Shown here: positions 49,342 through 58,474 of the stretch, one piece after another
How positions within the stretch are numbered: position 1 is the stretch's first letter
How the letters are laid out: every line of letters starts with the position of its first letter
Assembly: GCF_040394755.1 (NCBI RefSeq)
Contig: NZ_JBEBRQ010000009.1
Reading direction: 5' to 3' (one strand)
DNA from: Castellaniella defragrans_A
GTDB taxonomy: Bacteria; Pseudomonadota; Gammaproteobacteria; Burkholderiales; Burkholderiaceae_B
DNA length: 64,000 nucleotides
Notes under the pieces: generated by a model
What the model was told of the DNA's origin: nothing
Seen by the model: the letters and a program-made list of their open reading frames with translations, nothing else
The model's database searches: none
Made by a program: the position numbers and the translations under genes

Positions 49342-51135
49342 TTACTTATCCTCGACCTGCAGAACGGCCAGGAAGGCCTCCTGCGGGATCTCGACGTTGC
49401 CGACTTGTTTCATGCGTTTCTTGCCGGCCTTCTGTTTTTCGAGAAGCTTCTTTTTGCGGGTGATGTCGCCGCCATAGCACTTGGCGAGGACGTTCTTGCG
49501 CAGCGCCTTGACGTTCTCGCGGGCCACCACCTCGGCGCCGATGGCCGCCTGGATGGCGATATCGAACATCTGGCGCGGGATCAGGCCGCGCATCCGCGAA
49601 ACCACCTCGCGGCCCCGGAACCGGGCATTGGCGCGGTGCACGATCATCGACAGCGCATCGACCCGGTCGCCATTGATGAGCAGGTCCACGCGCACCACAT
49701 CGGCAACCCGGTATTCCTTGAACTCGTAATCCATCGAGGCATAGCCGCGAGAGACGGACTTGAGGCGGTCGAAGAAATCCAGGACGATCTCGGCAAGCGG
49801 GATCTCGTAGCTCAGGTGGACCTGCCGGCCGTGGTAGCTCATGTTCAGCTGCACGCCGCGCTTGCCGGTGCACAGCGACATGACCGGCCCGACATATTCC
49901 TGGGGCATGAACAGCGTCACCGTCATGATGGGCTCGCGGATCTCCTGGATGTGCCCGACCTCGGGCATCCGCGCGGGACTGTCGACCATCAGCAGGCTGC
50001 CGTCGCGGTGCAGGACCTCGTAGACCACCGAGGGCGCGGTGGTGATGATGTCCATGTCGAACTCGCGCTCGAGGCGCTCCTGCACGATGTCCATGTGCAG
50101 CAGCCCCAGAAACCCGCAGCGAAAGCCGAATCCCAGGGCCTGGGACACCTCGGGCTCGAACATCAGCGCGGCGTCGTTAAGCTTGAGCTTTTCCAGCGAA
50201 TCGCGCAACTGGTCGTATTCGCTGGATTCGACCGGATACACCCCGGCGAACACCTGGGGCTTGACCTCTTTGAAGCCCGGCAGCGCCGTCTGCGCCGGCT
50301 TGCCGGCCAGGGTGACGGTATCCCCCACCTTGGCGTGCTCGAGTTCCTTGATGCCGGCGATCACGAAGCCGACCTCGCCGGCCGACAAGACCGTGCGCGG
50401 CTCGGACTTGGGCGTGAAAACCCCGATATGCTCGCACAGGTGAGTCGCCCCCGTGGCCATGAGCAGGATCTTGTCCTTGGGGCGCAGCGTGCCATTGACG
50501 ATACGCACCAGCATCACCACGCCGACATAATTGTCGAACCAGGAGTCGATGATCAGGGCCTGCAAAGGCGCGCCGGGATCGCCCTTGGGGGGCGGAACCC
50601 GGCGGACGATGGCCTCGAGGATCTCATCCACCCCGAGGCCGGTCTTGGCGCTGGCGGGAATCGCCTCGGTGGCGTCGATGCCGATCACATCCTCGATCTC
50701 GGCGGCGGCCGCATCCGGATCGGCCGAGGGCAGGTCCATTTTGTTCAGGACGGGAAGCACCTCGACGCCGAGTTCGATCGCGGTATAGCAATTGGCCACC
50801 GTCTGGGCCTCGACCCCCTGGGAGGCATCGACCACCAGCAAGGCGCCCTCGCAGGCCGACAGCGAACGGCTGACCTCGTAGGAAAAATCCACGTGCCCCG
50901 GCGTGTCGATCAGGTTCAGGTTGTAGACCTTGCCATCGGCGGCCGTATAGCGCAGCGCGGCGGTCTGGGCCTTGATGGTGATCCCGCGCTCGCGCTCGAT
51001 GTCCATCGAATCCAGCACCTGCGCCGCCATCTCGCGGTCCTGCAGGCCGCCGCAGCGCTGGATCAGGCGGTCGGCGAGGGTCGATTTGCCGTGATCGATG
51101 TGCGCGATGATGGAAAAGTTGCGGATATGGTCCAT
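49342..51135 (-). CDS. lepA: elongation factor 4 (LepA)
   Basis: 597 residues. GTPase P-loop AHIDHGKSTLAD, switch/G3 DTPGHVDFSYEV, G4 NKMDLPSADP; C-terminal LepA-specific domain ends CYGGDITRKKKLLEKQKAGKKRMKQVGNVEIPQEAFLAVLQVEDK, the signature of the family. Start at ATG 51135 gives MDHIRNFSIIAHIDHGK. An in-frame start four codons earlier is not conserved. Acts on stalled ribosomes. The gap to mucD contains a terminator. Confidence 0.97.
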   Translation of the reverse strand: MDHIRNFSIIAHIDHGKSTLADRLIQRCGGLQDREMAAQVLDSMDIERERGITIKAQTAALRYTAADGKVYNLNLIDTPGHVDFSYEVSRSLSACEGALLVVDASQGVEAQTVANCYTAIELGVEVLPVLNKMDLPSADPDAAAAEIEDVIGIDATEAIPASAKTGLGVDEILEAIVRRVPPPKGDPGAPLQALIIDSWFDNYVGVVMLVRIVNGTLRPKDKILLMATGATHLCEHIGVFTPKSEPRTVLSAGEVGFVIAGIKELEHAKVGDTVTLAGKPAQTALPGFKEVKPQVFAGVYPVESSEYDQLRDSLEKLKLNDAALMFEPEVSQALGFGFRCGFLGLLHMDIVQERLEREFDMDIITTAPSVVYEVLHRDGSLLMVDSPARMPEVGHIQEIREPIMTVTLFMPQEYVGPVMSLCTGKRGVQLNMSYHGRQVHLSYEIPLAEIVLDFFDRLKSVSRGYASMDYEFKEYRVADVVRVDLLINGDRVDALSMIVHRANARFRGREVVSRMRGLIPRQMFDIAIQAAIGAEVVARENVKALRKNVLAKCYGGDITRKKKLLEKQKAGKKRMKQVGNVEIPQEAFLAVLQVEDK

Positions 51136-51216
51136 AAAACCCGTCAAATACCTGAAAATCGCCGCGCCGGGATAAACCAGCAGCCCGCCGCGCCGCTCGC
51201 CGCCGGCGAGGGAATG

Positions 51217-51244
51217 AAAAGGGGACGCCCTGGGGCGTCCCCTT
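51217..51244 (-). terminator. intrinsic terminator after mucD
   Basis: On the minus strand a stem AAGGGGACGCC / GGCGTCCCCTT with a tetraloop-sized loop is followed by TTTT. Separates the sigma-E operon from lepA. Confidence 0.65.
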
Positions 51245-51283
51245 CACGTCAAGCCGGTATTTTAGCTTTTTCCGGCGACAAGA

Positions 51284-52759
51284 TTATTCGGGCTTGACGA
51301 TGACCCATTGGGACAGGTTGCCGCGCTGGACCAGCAGCACCGCCGGACGCGACTTGTTCAGTTCCTTGACGACCTTGGTGTACTGCTCGGGACTGGTGAT
51401 GTCGACGTCATTGACCCGCAGGATGATGTCGCCCGGCTCGATCCCGGACTGGGCCGCCACGCCATCGGATTCGAGCACCTCGACCCCGCCCGCGTCCTTG
51501 TCCTCGGACGAGACCGGCCCGACCTTGAGGCCGAACATATCGGTGTCCGTGGCCGGCTCATCGGCCTGGGACTGCGCGGCAGCCGCCGCATTGTCGAGCT
51601 CGGCCACCTTGGCCTTCAGGTCGAGGGTCTTGCCCTTGCGCCAGACCTCGATGGCGGCCTCGGTGCCGGGACGGGTCGTGCCCACCATGCGCGGCAGATC
51701 GCTCATGTGCTCGATCTTCTGGCCGTTGAAGCCGATGATCACGTCGCCGGAGCGGACCCCCGCCTTGGCGGCCGGGCCGCCGGCCTCGACATTGCTGACC
51801 AGGGCGCCATGCGCCTTGTCCAGGCCCAGGGCCTTGGCCACGTCATCGGGCACCTCGGTGATCTGCACGCCGATGCGCCCGCGGGTGACCTTGCCATGCG
51901 CCTTGAGCTGATCAACCACCCGCATCACCTCGTCGATCGGGATCGCCAGGGAAATCCCCATGAAGCCCCCGCTGCGCGACACGATCTGCGAGTTGATGCC
52001 GACCACCTGACCCTGCAGATTGAGCAGCGGACCGCCGGAGTTGCCGGGGTTGACCGCCACGTCGGTCTGGATGAACGGCAGGTAGTCGCCCGTGTCGCGA
52101 TTGATCGCGCTCACGATCCCCGCTGTCACCGTCGAATCCAGGCCGAAAGGCGAGCCGATGGCCAGCACCCACTGCCCTTTCTTGAGGGTATTGGAATCGC
52201 CGATCGGCAGGGGCTTGAGCCCCTTGGCATCGATCTTGATGAGCGCGATGTCGGTGCGCTCGTCCTTGCCGATGACCTTGGCCTTGTATTCCCTGCCATC
52301 GGTCATCGTCACGGAAATCCCGTTGGACTTGTCGATCACATGGTTGTTGGTGAGGATGTAGCCATCGTCCGAGATGATGAAACCCGAACCGATACCGCGC
52401 GGCACGGTGCGTTCCCGGGGCGCGGGAGTCTGCTGCTTGCCCCGGGGCGGCTTGGGCTGCTGCATACCGGGCGGCACGAAATCAGGGCCGAAGAACCAGC
52501 GGAACAGATCGGACGGGTCGGCGTCCGGCCCCATGGGAGAGCGGCCCACGGGCACGGCCTCCGTGGTGCGGATATTCACCACGGAGCCCTCTGTCTGGGC
52601 GACGATTCCAGTAAAGTCGGGCAGGCCCTCGACCTGGGCGGGAGCGGCCGCAGGCGCCTGCGCGCTGGCCATGGGCATGGCGCAAGCCAGGATCAGCCCG
52701 GCCGCCGCACTGGCCACGGCCCGTTTCATGATCGAATGATCGGGTGGGTTCAATGACAT
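51284..52759 (-). CDS. mucD: DegP/MucD-type periplasmic serine protease
   Basis: 491 residues, signal peptide then HtrA family protease. Catalytic triad near His140 (TNNHVIDKS), Asp170 (TDIALIKIDAKG) and Ser241 (GNSGGPLLN). Two PDZ domains follow (about 300-385 and 405-490). It degrades or refolds misfolded periplasmic proteins. AGGAG before ATG at 52759; the long in-frame N-terminal extension lacks support. Last gene of the rpoE-rseA-mucB-mucD operon, where it fits Pseudomonas MucD. Confidence 0.95.
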   Translation of the reverse strand: MSLNPPDHSIMKRAVASAAAGLILACAMPMASAQAPAAAPAQVEGLPDFTGIVAQTEGSVVNIRTTEAVPVGRSPMGPDADPSDLFRWFFGPDFVPPGMQQPKPPRGKQQTPAPRERTVPRGIGSGFIISDDGYILTNNHVIDKSNGISVTMTDGREYKAKVIGKDERTDIALIKIDAKGLKPLPIGDSNTLKKGQWVLAIGSPFGLDSTVTAGIVSAINRDTGDYLPFIQTDVAVNPGNSGGPLLNLQGQVVGINSQIVSRSGGFMGISLAIPIDEVMRVVDQLKAHGKVTRGRIGVQITEVPDDVAKALGLDKAHGALVSNVEAGGPAAKAGVRSGDVIIGFNGQKIEHMSDLPRMVGTTRPGTEAAIEVWRKGKTLDLKAKVAELDNAAAAAQSQADEPATDTDMFGLKVGPVSSEDKDAGGVEVLESDGVAAQSGIEPGDIILRVNDVDITSPEQYTKVVKELNKSRPAVLLVQRGNLSQWVIVKPE

Positions 52760-52778
52760 GGAAGACTCCTGAAAATAT

Positions 52779-53825
52779 TTATTTCGAGTGGGCGGCGCGC
52801 GGCACATACTCGATGGCATGCACAATATCGTGCACGGTCTGCGCCGGCACCTCGCCCACCGCGGTCAACCAGAAAGCCGCGACCCGCTTGCGATAGACAT
52901 TGATGGCGCCTTGGCTCATACCGCCCTGCCTGACCTTTTGATCGCGTTCGGGGTCAAAGGTTTCAATGAAAATGGAAATTGCCGCCAATCCATCCGACAG
53001 GACGAGCTGATCGGCCTGATGACCGGGCCGGATGGCGCGCGCGATCTGGATCAAGGGTAGAAAGCCCTTGGGATAGACAATGCGCCAACCGCGAGCCTCC
53101 AGATCGGTCGGCTGGACGGTTTCCTCGACGAGATGCCAATTGCGCGTATCCCAGCGTGAATCGAGCTCGCGGGTATCGACCTCCTTGCCGATGAGCACGC
53201 TGCCGAAAGCCACCTGGTCGATGATCCGCCCCTGCGCGTCGAGAGTCTGGGCCTTGAGCATCAGGTGGGTTTCCAGGTCCGTGCAGACCCGGTAGCTGTA
53301 ACGCAGGCTGTCGCGGGCCAGCAATTCGGAAAGCACGCAGTCGCGCCCGGCCACCCGGTAAGACCGGGAAGATTGCCGCAACTCGTAATGATCGAGGACG
53401 TTCGCCGCATCGCCCAGCAACAGGTTGGGAAAGTGCTCGCTGCGCAGGGACTGGAGCAGGATCAGCTTGTGCGCGGGGATCAGGGTCTGGCTGACATTGC
53501 CCTGGCGCAGGTATTCGCGAGGCTCGCCATCGAGGATCTCGAGGCGTTCGCGCTCGCCCATGCCATCGACCACGTGCACGATCTGCGAGGACTGCATCGA
53601 TGTCCCCTGCTGGTACGTATACACGCCCGAATAGTCGAGGGCATGGGCGGCCGCCTGAATCTTCTGGAGAAACGCCATGCCGGAATCAGGCGGCGTCTGG
53701 TCCTGCGCGCGAACATTCGCGGGCGCCGCCAAAGCGCCCGCCAGCACGAGAGCCAGCGTCAGCAGCAGGCCGCACCTCGCCAGGGGCGAGGCGGGCTGCC
53801 CGCCCGATCCGGCATCGATGCGCAT
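52779..53825 (-). CDS. mucB: sigma-E regulatory protein MucB/RseB
   Basis: 348 residues. Signal peptide (RCGLLLTLALVLAGALAAPANVRA), then two beta-rich lobes: AFLQKIQAAAHALDYSGVYTYQQGTSMQSSQIVHVVDG and the C-terminal WHLVEETVQPTDLEARGWRIVYPKGF and AISIFIETFDPERDQ. RseB/MucB binds RseA in the periplasm and shields it from DegS-type cleavage, sensing LPS and lipid stress. The start is the ATG overlapping the rseA stop (TGATG). Confidence 0.92.
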   Translation of the reverse strand: MRIDAGSGGQPASPLARCGLLLTLALVLAGALAAPANVRAQDQTPPDSGMAFLQKIQAAAHALDYSGVYTYQQGTSMQSSQIVHVVDGMGERERLEILDGEPREYLRQGNVSQTLIPAHKLILLQSLRSEHFPNLLLGDAANVLDHYELRQSSRSYRVAGRDCVLSELLARDSLRYSYRVCTDLETHLMLKAQTLDAQGRIIDQVAFGSVLIGKEVDTRELDSRWDTRNWHLVEETVQPTDLEARGWRIVYPKGFLPLIQIARAIRPGHQADQLVLSDGLAAISIFIETFDPERDQKVRQGGMSQGAINVYRKRVAAFWLTAVGEVPAQTVHDIVHAIEYVPRAAHSK

Positions 53826-54328
53826 CAGGGCGACCCCATCTGATCGAAAGAAACCTGGTGAACGGGCCCGACGCCCACGATGGCCCGATGGGCCGCCATA
53901 TAGTCGGCCAGGCCCGGATCGGCGGGCTGGGCCTGCGCGAGGACGGGCGCGGTTTGCGGCAGCGCCTGATCCTCGCTGAACAGCGCCGGCCAGGCAACCC
54001 ACATCACCGAAGCCACCGCAGCCGCCACCGCCAGGCCGGAGAGCCCCAGCCGCAGCGCCCCCCGGCGCGAAACCGCCGCAGGCGCCAGAATCGCCGGCTC
54101 GGCATCGATCGCGGCCGAAACGCGGGCATAGAAACGATCCGATGGCCGGATGGCCAGGTCATTGCTGCGCATCACATCGCCGATCAGGTGATAGGTATCC
54201 CAGATCTGGCGGCCATAGGGGGTGTCGAGTTCGTCCGCGCGCATATCCGCCTCGCCATCGACCCAGGCGGATACCGAAGCCTCCCAGGAGGTTTCAGGGG
54301 CGTCATCCGTCGAACGCAAGGTATTCAT
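53825..54328 (-). CDS. rseA: anti-sigma-E factor RseA/MucA
   Basis: 167 residues. Cytoplasmic N-terminal ZAS/RseA domain (DAPETSWEASVSAWVDGEADMRADEL...YHLIGDVMRSNDLA), one membrane helix (ALRLGLSGLAVAAAVASVMWVAWPALF), and a periplasmic C-terminus. It sequesters RpoE until envelope stress triggers proteolysis. Starts 9 bases after rpoE; overlaps mucB by the TGATG motif. Confidence 0.94.
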   Translation of the reverse strand: MNTLRSTDDAPETSWEASVSAWVDGEADMRADELDTPYGRQIWDTYHLIGDVMRSNDLAIRPSDRFYARVSAAIDAEPAILAPAAVSRRGALRLGLSGLAVAAAVASVMWVAWPALFSEDQALPQTAPVLAQAQPADPGLADYMAAHRAIVGVGPVHQVSFDQMGSP

Positions 54329-54337
54329 AGAGGCTCC

Positions 54338-54937
54338 TTACCAACGATGGTCCGTATCGTGATCCACGACCGGGCGCAGACGCGCGGCAATCGCCTCGCG
54401 CGCGCGGAAAATCCGGGACCGGACCGTCCCGATCGGGCACTGCATCGTGCTGGCGATGTCCTCATAGCTCATTCCTTCAATCTCGCGCAGGACGATCGCC
54501 GTGCGCAAATCCTCAGGCAACGCCTCGATCGCCGCATTGACGGTTTCCGCGATCTGGCGGCTCGCAACCATGGATTCCGGCGTGCCATGGTCGCTTAGGC
54601 CCTCGATCTGATCAAAAGTTTCACCGTCCTCGTTTTCCAGGGATGAAACCGTATTCGGACGGCGGTAGCGGGCCGCCTGCCAATTGCGGGCGGCATTGAT
54701 GGCGATGCGGTAGAGCCAGGTGTAAAAGGCGCTGTCGCCGCGAAACTGGGGCAGCGCGCGGTAGGCCTTGATGAAGGCCTCCTGGGCCACATCCTCGATA
54801 TCGGCGGGGTCATGGATCATGCGGGCAAGCAGGCGCATGATCTTGCGCTGGTACTTGATGACCAGCAGGTCGAAGGCGCGGCGGTCCCCGTGTTGCACGC
54901 GCTGGACCAGGTCCAGGTCGACATCGCGTTCGCTCAT
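54338..54937 (-). CDS. rpoE: RNA polymerase sigma-E (AlgU-type) factor
   Basis: 199-residue ECF sigma factor. Region 2 (DPADIEDVAQEAFIKAYRALPQFRGDSAFYTWLYRIAINAARNW) and region 4 (IEALPEDLRTAIVLREIEGMSYEDIASTMQCPIGTVRSRIFRAREAI) are intact. Directs the extracytoplasmic stress response, usually with its own promoter recognised by itself. ATG at 54937; a GTG six codons upstream is less likely. Head of the rpoE-rseA-mucB-mucD operon. Confidence 0.96.
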   Translation of the reverse strand: MSERDVDLDLVQRVQHGDRRAFDLLVIKYQRKIMRLLARMIHDPADIEDVAQEAFIKAYRALPQFRGDSAFYTWLYRIAINAARNWQAARYRRPNTVSSLENEDGETFDQIEGLSDHGTPESMVASRQIAETVNAAIEALPEDLRTAIVLREIEGMSYEDIASTMQCPIGTVRSRIFRAREAIAARLRPVVDHDTDHRW

Positions 54938-54982
54938 GGCCGCGACCCGGGACACATGCGCGGCCCCCCGCGCATGCCGACC

Positions 54983-56212
54983 CTATATCCGGCGCACGAT
55001 CATCGAACCGTTGGTGCCCCCGAAGCCGAAGGAATTCGACAGGGCCACATCGATCTTCATATCGCGCGCCTGGTTCGCGCAGTAATCCAGATCGCACTCC
55101 GGATCCTGGTTGAACAGGTTGATCGTCGGCGGCGACACCTGGCGATGCACCGCCAGCGCCGTGAACACGGCCTCGATGCCGCCCGCCGCCCCCAGCAGGT
55201 GTCCAGTCATGGACTTGGTGGAATTGACCACGAGCTTGTGCGCATGATCGCCGAAGGCGAGCTTGAGCGCCTCGGTTTCGTTTTTGTCGCCCAGCGGCGT
55301 CGAGGTGCCATGCGCGTTGACGTAACTGATCTCGTCCGCGTTCACCCCGCTGTTGCGCAGCGCGTTGAGGATGCCTCGGCGCGGACCATCCTGGTCGGGG
55401 CTGGTGATATGGTGCGCGTCGGAGCTCATGCCGCAGCCCAGAAATTCGCAATAGATGCGCGCGCCCCGGCGGCGCGCATGTTCGTATTCCTCGAGGACCA
55501 CCACCCCGGCGCCTTCGCCCAGGACGAAGCCGTCCCGATCGCGGTCCCAGGGGCGCGAGGCGGTCTGCGGATCGTCGTTGCGGGTCGACAGCGCGCGCAT
55601 GGCGGCAAACCCGCCCATGCCCAGCGGCGAGACGGAACTCTCGGCGCCGCCGGCGACCATCACGTCGGCATCGCCGTACTCGATCAGCCGGGCCGCGTCC
55701 CCGATGCTGTGCAGGCCCGTGGTGCAGGCCGAAACCACCGCGTAGCTGGGGCCCTTGAGGCCCAGCATGATCGAGAGCTGTCCCGAAATGAGGTTGATCA
55801 GAGAGGCGGGCACGAAGAACGGCGAAATCCGCCGCGCGCCCCGCTGCAGGTATTCGATCTGCGTTTCCTCGATCCGCGGCAGGCCGCCGATGCCCGAGCC
55901 GATGATGGTGCCCAGACGCGTGGGGTCCTCGGCGTCCATGTCCATGCCCGAATCGCGCCAGGCCTGCAGGCCGGCCACCACGCCATAATGGATGAAAGCA
56001 TCCATTTGCTTGGCTTCTTTGGGCGGGATATAGGAAAAGAGATCCAGGTCCCGGACCTCGCCGGCGATCTGGCTGTTGAGGCCCGAGGCGTCGAACCGTG
56101 TCACCCGATCAATGCCCGAGCGGCCATTGATGAGATTGTCCCAGGCAACATCGAGCGTATTGCCCACGGGGGAAACAATCCCCAATCCGGTTATGACGAC
56201 ACGTCGCTTCAC
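54983..56212 (-). CDS. fabF: beta-ketoacyl-ACP synthase II
   Basis: 409 residues, condenses malonyl-ACP with acyl-ACP. Starts with GTG (MKRRVVITGLGIVSPVGNTLDVAWDNLINGRSGI). Catalytic Cys in AVVSACTTGLHSIGDAA (near residue 163), His in VNAHGTSTPLGDKNE and in KSMTGHLLGAAGGIEAVF, and the final NSFGFGGTNGSMIVRR signature. Downstream of acpP in the fab cluster; a 150-base leader separates them. Confidence 0.97.
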   Translation of the reverse strand: MKRRVVITGLGIVSPVGNTLDVAWDNLINGRSGIDRVTRFDASGLNSQIAGEVRDLDLFSYIPPKEAKQMDAFIHYGVVAGLQAWRDSGMDMDAEDPTRLGTIIGSGIGGLPRIEETQIEYLQRGARRISPFFVPASLINLISGQLSIMLGLKGPSYAVVSACTTGLHSIGDAARLIEYGDADVMVAGGAESSVSPLGMGGFAAMRALSTRNDDPQTASRPWDRDRDGFVLGEGAGVVVLEEYEHARRRGARIYCEFLGCGMSSDAHHITSPDQDGPRRGILNALRNSGVNADEISYVNAHGTSTPLGDKNETEALKLAFGDHAHKLVVNSTKSMTGHLLGAAGGIEAVFTALAVHRQVSPPTINLFNQDPECDLDYCANQARDMKIDVALSNSFGFGGTNGSMIVRRI

Positions 56213-56365
56213 GTACGGCTCCTGAAAATGGGAAAGGCGGTTTCAAGCAAGCGATGTGCAAGCTGGGCACACCAACCGGTATTGGCATACCCGCCCGCCA
56301 TCTGCTATGAACCGCCTCGAGGCTCTTGCGCGGCTCGCCGCGTCATGGCCGGGGATCAAAAAGTT

Positions 56366-56605
56366 TTATTGCTTGCTGTGCGAGGTGATGTAATCGACCG
56401 CCTGCTGCACCGTCGTGATCTTTTCGGCTTCTTCGTCGGGGATCTCGGTTTCGAATTCGTCCTCGAGGGCCATGACGAGTTCGACCATGTCGAGCGAATC
56501 GGCACCGAGGTCGTCAAGGAAAGAAGATTCGTTTTTGATCTCGGCCTCATTGACGCCAAGTTGCTCAGCGACGATCTTCTTGACGCGCTGTTCGATGCTT
56601 TCCAT
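56366..56605 (-). CDS. acpP: acyl carrier protein
   Basis: 79 residues. 4'-phosphopantetheine attachment Ser in FLDDLGADSLDMVELVMALE (the DSL motif). The tail EETEIPDEEAEKITTVQQAVDYI is the usual acidic helix. Start chosen at ATG with GGAGATATGC upstream; the longer frame is non-coding. A consensus -10 lies 31 bases upstream, so it can be transcribed separately at high level. Confidence 0.98.
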   Translation of the reverse strand: MESIEQRVKKIVAEQLGVNEAEIKNESSFLDDLGADSLDMVELVMALEDEFETEIPDEEAEKITTVQQAVDYITSHSKQ

Positions 56606-56635
56606 GCATATCTCCAAGTAGGGAAAATCCCGCGA

Positions 56636-56641
56636 ATTATA
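56636..56641 (-). promoter_or_regulatory. -10 element of an acpP promoter
   Basis: Minus-strand TATAAT about 31 bases before the acpP ATG, in the 186-base fabG-acpP gap. No good -35. An internal promoter here would explain high acpP output relative to fabG. Confidence 0.5.
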
Positions 56642-56791
56642 GCCAAATGAGGCCACCAGAAGCAGCGGGCGGTGGTAAAAAAGGCAGGTCCAGAACTCAC
56701 GCGACCCCTCTATGGATAGCGGCGCGGTGCATGGCATGCCGGTTTGTTTGAACGGATTTTACCTTAGACGGCGCCATCCGTTCTGATGTAT

Positions 56792-57532
56792 TCACATGTA
56801 CATACCACCATTGACGTGCAACGTGGTCCCTGTTACGTAAGCCGAGTTCGGGCCCGCCAGGAAAGCCACGGCATGCGCGATCTCTGCCGCCGACCCCAGC
56901 CGTCCAAGCGGAATCTGGCTGAGAATGGCCGCCGTCTGCGTGTCGTTCAGGGCGCGGGTCATGTCGGTTTCGATGAAGCCCGGCGCCACGCAATTGACCG
57001 TGATGTTGCGGCTGCCCAGCTCGATCGCCAGGGCCCGGGACATTCCCGCCACGCCGGCCTTGGCGGCCGCGTAGTTGGCCTGGCCGGGATTGCCGCCATG
57101 CCCCACCACCGAAGTGATGTTGATGATCCGGCCCCAGCGGGCCTTCATCATGGTCTTGGCCACGCCCCGAATCAGGCGGAAAACCGCCGACAGGTTGGTT
57201 TCCAGCACCGCGGCCCAGTCCTCGTCCTTCATCCGCATGATGAGGCCGTCGCGCGTGATCCCGGCGTTGTTGACCAGAATGTGCGGCGCGCCATCCCGCG
57301 CGAGCTCGGCCAGCAGCGCATCGCAAGCGGCCCCGTCATTGACGTCCAGCACGACGCCGCGCCCGCCGCGGGCCGCGAGCGCCTCGGTGATCGCCTGGGC
57401 GCCCGCCGCCGATGTGGCGGTCCCGATCACGGTGGCGCCGCCCGCCGCCAGCTCCTGGGCGATGGCGCGGCCGATGCCGCGCGAGGCGCCCGTGACGAGG
57501 GCGATCTTGCCTTCGAGTGGTTTATCCGACAT
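56792..57532 (-). CDS. fabG: 3-oxoacyl-ACP reductase
   Basis: 246-residue NADPH-dependent short-chain dehydrogenase. Rossmann TGASRGIGRAIAQEL, NNAGITRDGLIMRMKDEDW, and catalytic Ser-Tyr-Lys with NITSVVGHGGNPGQANYAAAKAGV. Starts one base after the fabD stop region; member of the fabHDG block. Confidence 0.97.
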   Translation of the reverse strand: MSDKPLEGKIALVTGASRGIGRAIAQELAAGGATVIGTATSAAGAQAITEALAARGGRGVVLDVNDGAACDALLAELARDGAPHILVNNAGITRDGLIMRMKDEDWAAVLETNLSAVFRLIRGVAKTMMKARWGRIINITSVVGHGGNPGQANYAAAKAGVAGMSRALAIELGSRNITVNCVAPGFIETDMTRALNDTQTAAILSQIPLGRLGSAAEIAHAVAFLAGPNSAYVTGTTLHVNGGMYM

Positions 57533-57533
57533 A

Positions 57534-58466
57534 TCAACCTCCCAGTGCATCCAGGGTCTGCCGCAGCGACGCCGGATCGGTGATGTTCAAAACCTGCAAT
57601 TGACTATCGATGCGCTTGACCAGGCCGGTCAGGACCTTGCCCGGCCCGCACTCGACCACGTGGGTCACGCCGTCTGCGGCCATTGCCCGGACCGTCTCGA
57701 CCCAACGCACCGGATGCCACGCCTGGCGCACCAGCGCGTCGCGGATCGCCGCCGGATCGGCCGGCCGGGCGACATCGACATTATTGATCAGGGGAATGGC
57801 GGGACTGCGGATCTCGATCGCCGCCAGCGCCTCGCGCAGCACCGCGGCCGCGGGCTCGAGCAGGCTGGAGTGAAACGGCGCCGAGACCGGCAGCGGCAGC
57901 GCGCGCTTGGCGCCCGCCGCGCGGGCGCGCTCACAGGCGCGCGCGACGGCGGCTGCATGGCCGGCGATGACGACCTGCGCCGGCGCGTTGTAATTCACGG
58001 GCTCGACCACCTCGCCCTCGGCCGCCTCGATGCAGACCTGGCGCACGGCCTCGTCCTCGAGGCCCAGGATCGCGGCCATCCCGCCCGCGCCGACAGGCAC
58101 CGCGGCCTGCATCGCCTGCGCGCGCACGCGCACGGTGCGCAGGGCATCCGCGAGAGCCATCGCCCCCGCGGCGGTCAGCGCGGAATATTCGCCCAGACTA
58201 TGACCGGCGACCAGATCGGGCGCGCGCCCGCCGGCCGCGATCCAGGCCCGGTACATGGCGACGGCCGACAGCAGCATGGCCGGCTGGGTATTGGCGGTGA
58301 GGTTGAGATCCTCGGCAGGACCGCGCGCGATCAGGCCCGAGAGATCCTGCCCGAGAGCGGCATCGCCCGCGCGCACGGCATCCTGCACGGCCGGATCATC
58401 GGCCCAGGCGTCGAGCATACCGACCGCCTGCGAACCCTGGCCGGGAAAGACAAAGGCTATCTTCAT
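57534..58466 (-). CDS. fabD: malonyl-CoA-ACP transacylase
   Basis: 310 residues. Starts MKIAFVFPGQGSQAVGMLD. Active-site Ser in DLVAGHSLGEYSALTAAGAMALADAL (GHSLGE); catalytic His in SAPFHSSLLEPAA; oxyanion Gln in FPGQGSQ. Loads malonyl onto ACP. Begins 8 bases after the fabH stop; the same frame runs upstream over fabH but the ATG is clear. Confidence 0.97.
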   Translation of the reverse strand: MKIAFVFPGQGSQAVGMLDAWADDPAVQDAVRAGDAALGQDLSGLIARGPAEDLNLTANTQPAMLLSAVAMYRAWIAAGGRAPDLVAGHSLGEYSALTAAGAMALADALRTVRVRAQAMQAAVPVGAGGMAAILGLEDEAVRQVCIEAAEGEVVEPVNYNAPAQVVIAGHAAAVARACERARAAGAKRALPLPVSAPFHSSLLEPAAAVLREALAAIEIRSPAIPLINNVDVARPADPAAIRDALVRQAWHPVRWVETVRAMAADGVTHVVECGPGKVLTGLVKRIDSQLQVLNITDPASLRQTLDALGG

Positions 58467-58474
58467 AAAGATCC

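Noticed and set aside
54955..54974. CATGCG / CGCATG inverted repeat between fabF and rpoE as an operator
   Set aside because: 6-bp arms with a GC-rich loop in an intergenic of 45 bases; no support beyond chance.
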